From contig JABDLW010000813.1 of the NCBI GenBank assembly GCA_013001805.1, positions 1 to 15,221 of the forward strand: DNA of 15,221 bases, read 5' to 3'. The DNA is from Saprospiraceae bacterium (GTDB lineage Bacteria > Bacteroidota > Bacteroidia > Chitinophagales > Saprospiraceae). Both the position numbers and the translations under genes were made by a program. The stretch's first letter is position 1. Each line of letters starts with the position of its first letter. Shown here in pieces: positions 14,442 through 15,221 of this stretch. The notes beneath the pieces are model-generated. The model did no database searches, was not told the DNA's origin, and saw nothing but the letters and a program-made list of their open reading frames with translations.

Positions 14442-15221
14442 CTAATTTCGGGATAGGTAAACTCCTGAAATAATAAATAACAAGCCGATGCCATGATATA
14501 TAGTGATCGATTCGCCATCAAAAAAACCGATTATGGTAGCCATTAATGGAATCATATAGGCGACCATGGATGCAAACAGTGCACTGGTTCTTTGCACGAG
14601 CATGAAATAAAAAATGCTGGCTATCGCTGTTCCAAAAATCGCAAGAAAAATGACAGCGAGCAGGGATAAACCGGCTTGACTGTCGTTTTGCATTACCTCT
14701 ACGAAATCAGTGGAGAACAGGATGATGGTAGTAAGTGGGAATAGTAAAGTATAGGAAAGCACACTGATGGAAAAAGATCGGCGATTGGGTAAAAATCGTT
14801 TTACAACATTGCCACTTGTAGCATAACATAGGGTAGCGATTATAATTAATGAACCATAGAAGAGGTTAGCACTCCACGGGCCCTGTGCTGCAGTCATAAT
14901 TAAAAACAGAGCACCAAATAATCCAACAAGAACACCAGTGAGGTTACTTGCATTCGGCTTGATAGCAAAGAATAAAATACCCAGAACAAGGGTAAATAAA
15001 GGGGTCAAAGAATTAAGCATTCCAGCGATGGCACTCGAAATGTGCGTTTGAGCAAAACCGTAACAAAAAGCCGGGATAGCACTTCCGGCCAGACCAACCG
15101 CAAGAAGCCATTTAAAATCATGCCTGGTAAGAGATTTGAATTCTTTAAAAAGAAAAGGACTTAGGGCCAGCCCGGCAATGCTAATACGCAAAGTAGCAAC
15201 CTGTATAGGATGGAATGATAG
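14442..15221 (-). CDS. EamA/DMT-superfamily transporter (5' partial)
   Basis: Inner-membrane permease of the drug/metabolite transporter superfamily, with two EamA repeats. About 259 residues are visible against the usual 290-300. The frame stays open to the window edge, encoding LSFHPIQVATLRIS before residue Met/Leu at 15191, so the gene starts outside the window and lacks roughly the first transmembrane helix. Seen: about nine hydrophobic helices; an FCYGFAQTHISSAIAGMLNSLTPLF-like stretch (given here only in outline) that matches the end of the first EamA repeat; a PNRRS loop between repeats; and a second repeat with RTSALFASMVAYMIPL and a final IIGFFDGE...GIGLLFIISGVYLSR. The substrate (metabolite, amino acid or drug efflux) cannot be read from sequence. 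It is convergent with the carbonic anhydrase gene across a 40-bp gap with no strong terminator. Confidence 0.88.
   Translation of the reverse strand, partial: LSFHPIQVATLRISIAGLALSPFLFKEFKSLTRHDFKWLLAVGLAGSAIPAFCYGFAQTHISSAIAGMLNSLTPLFTLVLGILFFAIKPNASNLTGVLVGLFGALFLIMTAAQGPWSANLFYGSLIIIATLCYATSGNVVKRFLPNRRSFSISVLSYTLLFPLTTIILFSTDFVEVMQNDSQAGLSLLAVIFLAIFGTAIASIFYFMLVQRTSALFASMVAYMIPLMATIIGFFDGESITIYHGIGLLFIISGVYLSRN

Noticed and set aside
14445..14471. Hairpin TTTCGGGA...TCCTGAAA near the transporter stop as a terminator
   Set aside because: It lies inside the transporter's coding end, has a wobble pair and a 9-base loop, and lacks a T-tract.
1..15221. tRNA, rRNA, riboswitch, toxin-antitoxin or defence genes
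   Set aside because: No cloverleaf, conserved rRNA segment, recognisable aptamer or defence-protein motif was seen; the genes are housekeeping and envelope functions.

Overview
The window reads as a chromosomal segment of a Bacteroidota bacterium, possibly a Saprospirales/Lewinella-like marine or sludge lineage (the rank below phylum is a guess). Four things point there: a secreted protein with a type IX secretion (T9SS) C-terminal sorting domain; gene-proximal TAnnTTTG promoter elements; no clear Shine-Dalgarno sequences; and a long multi-SLBB export protein of a type common in that phylum. No mobile element, CRISPR array, rRNA or tRNA gene was found. Most genes are recognisable housekeeping or cell-envelope genes.

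Layout. (1) 1-1705 (+): 3' two thirds of valS, cut by the window edge. (2) 1844-1873: a strong hairpin plus T-tract terminator serving the convergent gene on its right and perhaps valS as well. (3) 1907-3829 (-): a 640-aa secreted T9SS cargo protein with a jelly-roll/MAM-like N-terminal domain. (4) 3830-4184: a 355-bp gene-free gap with a possible promoter, a 9-bp inverted repeat, a hairpin, and a 22-bp tandem repeat of TCAYTCG heptamers that runs into the hldA stop codon. (5) 4185-7119 (-): a tightly overlapping three-gene operon of unknown outer-membrane-type protein, kdtA/waaA (Kdo transferase) and hldA/rfaE1 (heptose-7-phosphate kinase), which is an LPS inner-core module. (6) 7120-7280: divergent control region with two TACCTTTG elements and a near-perfect palindrome. 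(7) 7281-13704 (+): five genes with 2-bp gaps or short overlaps. They are a UDP-glucuronate decarboxylase (UXS), dTDP-glucose 4,6-dehydratase (rfbB), a 913-aa SLBB-repeat polysaccharide export protein, rlmB (23S rRNA 2'-O-methyltransferase) and a TraB/GumN-family lipoprotein. (8) 13871-14401 (+): a gamma-class carbonic anhydrase-like protein. (9) 14442-15221 (-): an EamA/DMT transporter cut by the right edge.

How it fits together. Two envelope-glycan modules stand back to back. The leftward one makes and transfers inner-core sugars (Kdo, heptose) of LPS. The rightward one makes activated sugars (UDP-xylose and dTDP-4-keto-6-deoxyglucose) and encodes a large outer-membrane/periplasmic export component. 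They share a 160-bp control region, so joint control of LPS core and exopolysaccharide/O-antigen production is a reasonable inference. Nothing in the window is clearly a new defence or mobile system. The most novel-looking parts are the uncharacterised envelope protein translationally coupled to kdtA, the palindrome-bearing divergent control region, the multi-SLBB exporter without its usual partners, and the heptamer tandem repeat at the hldA 3' end.
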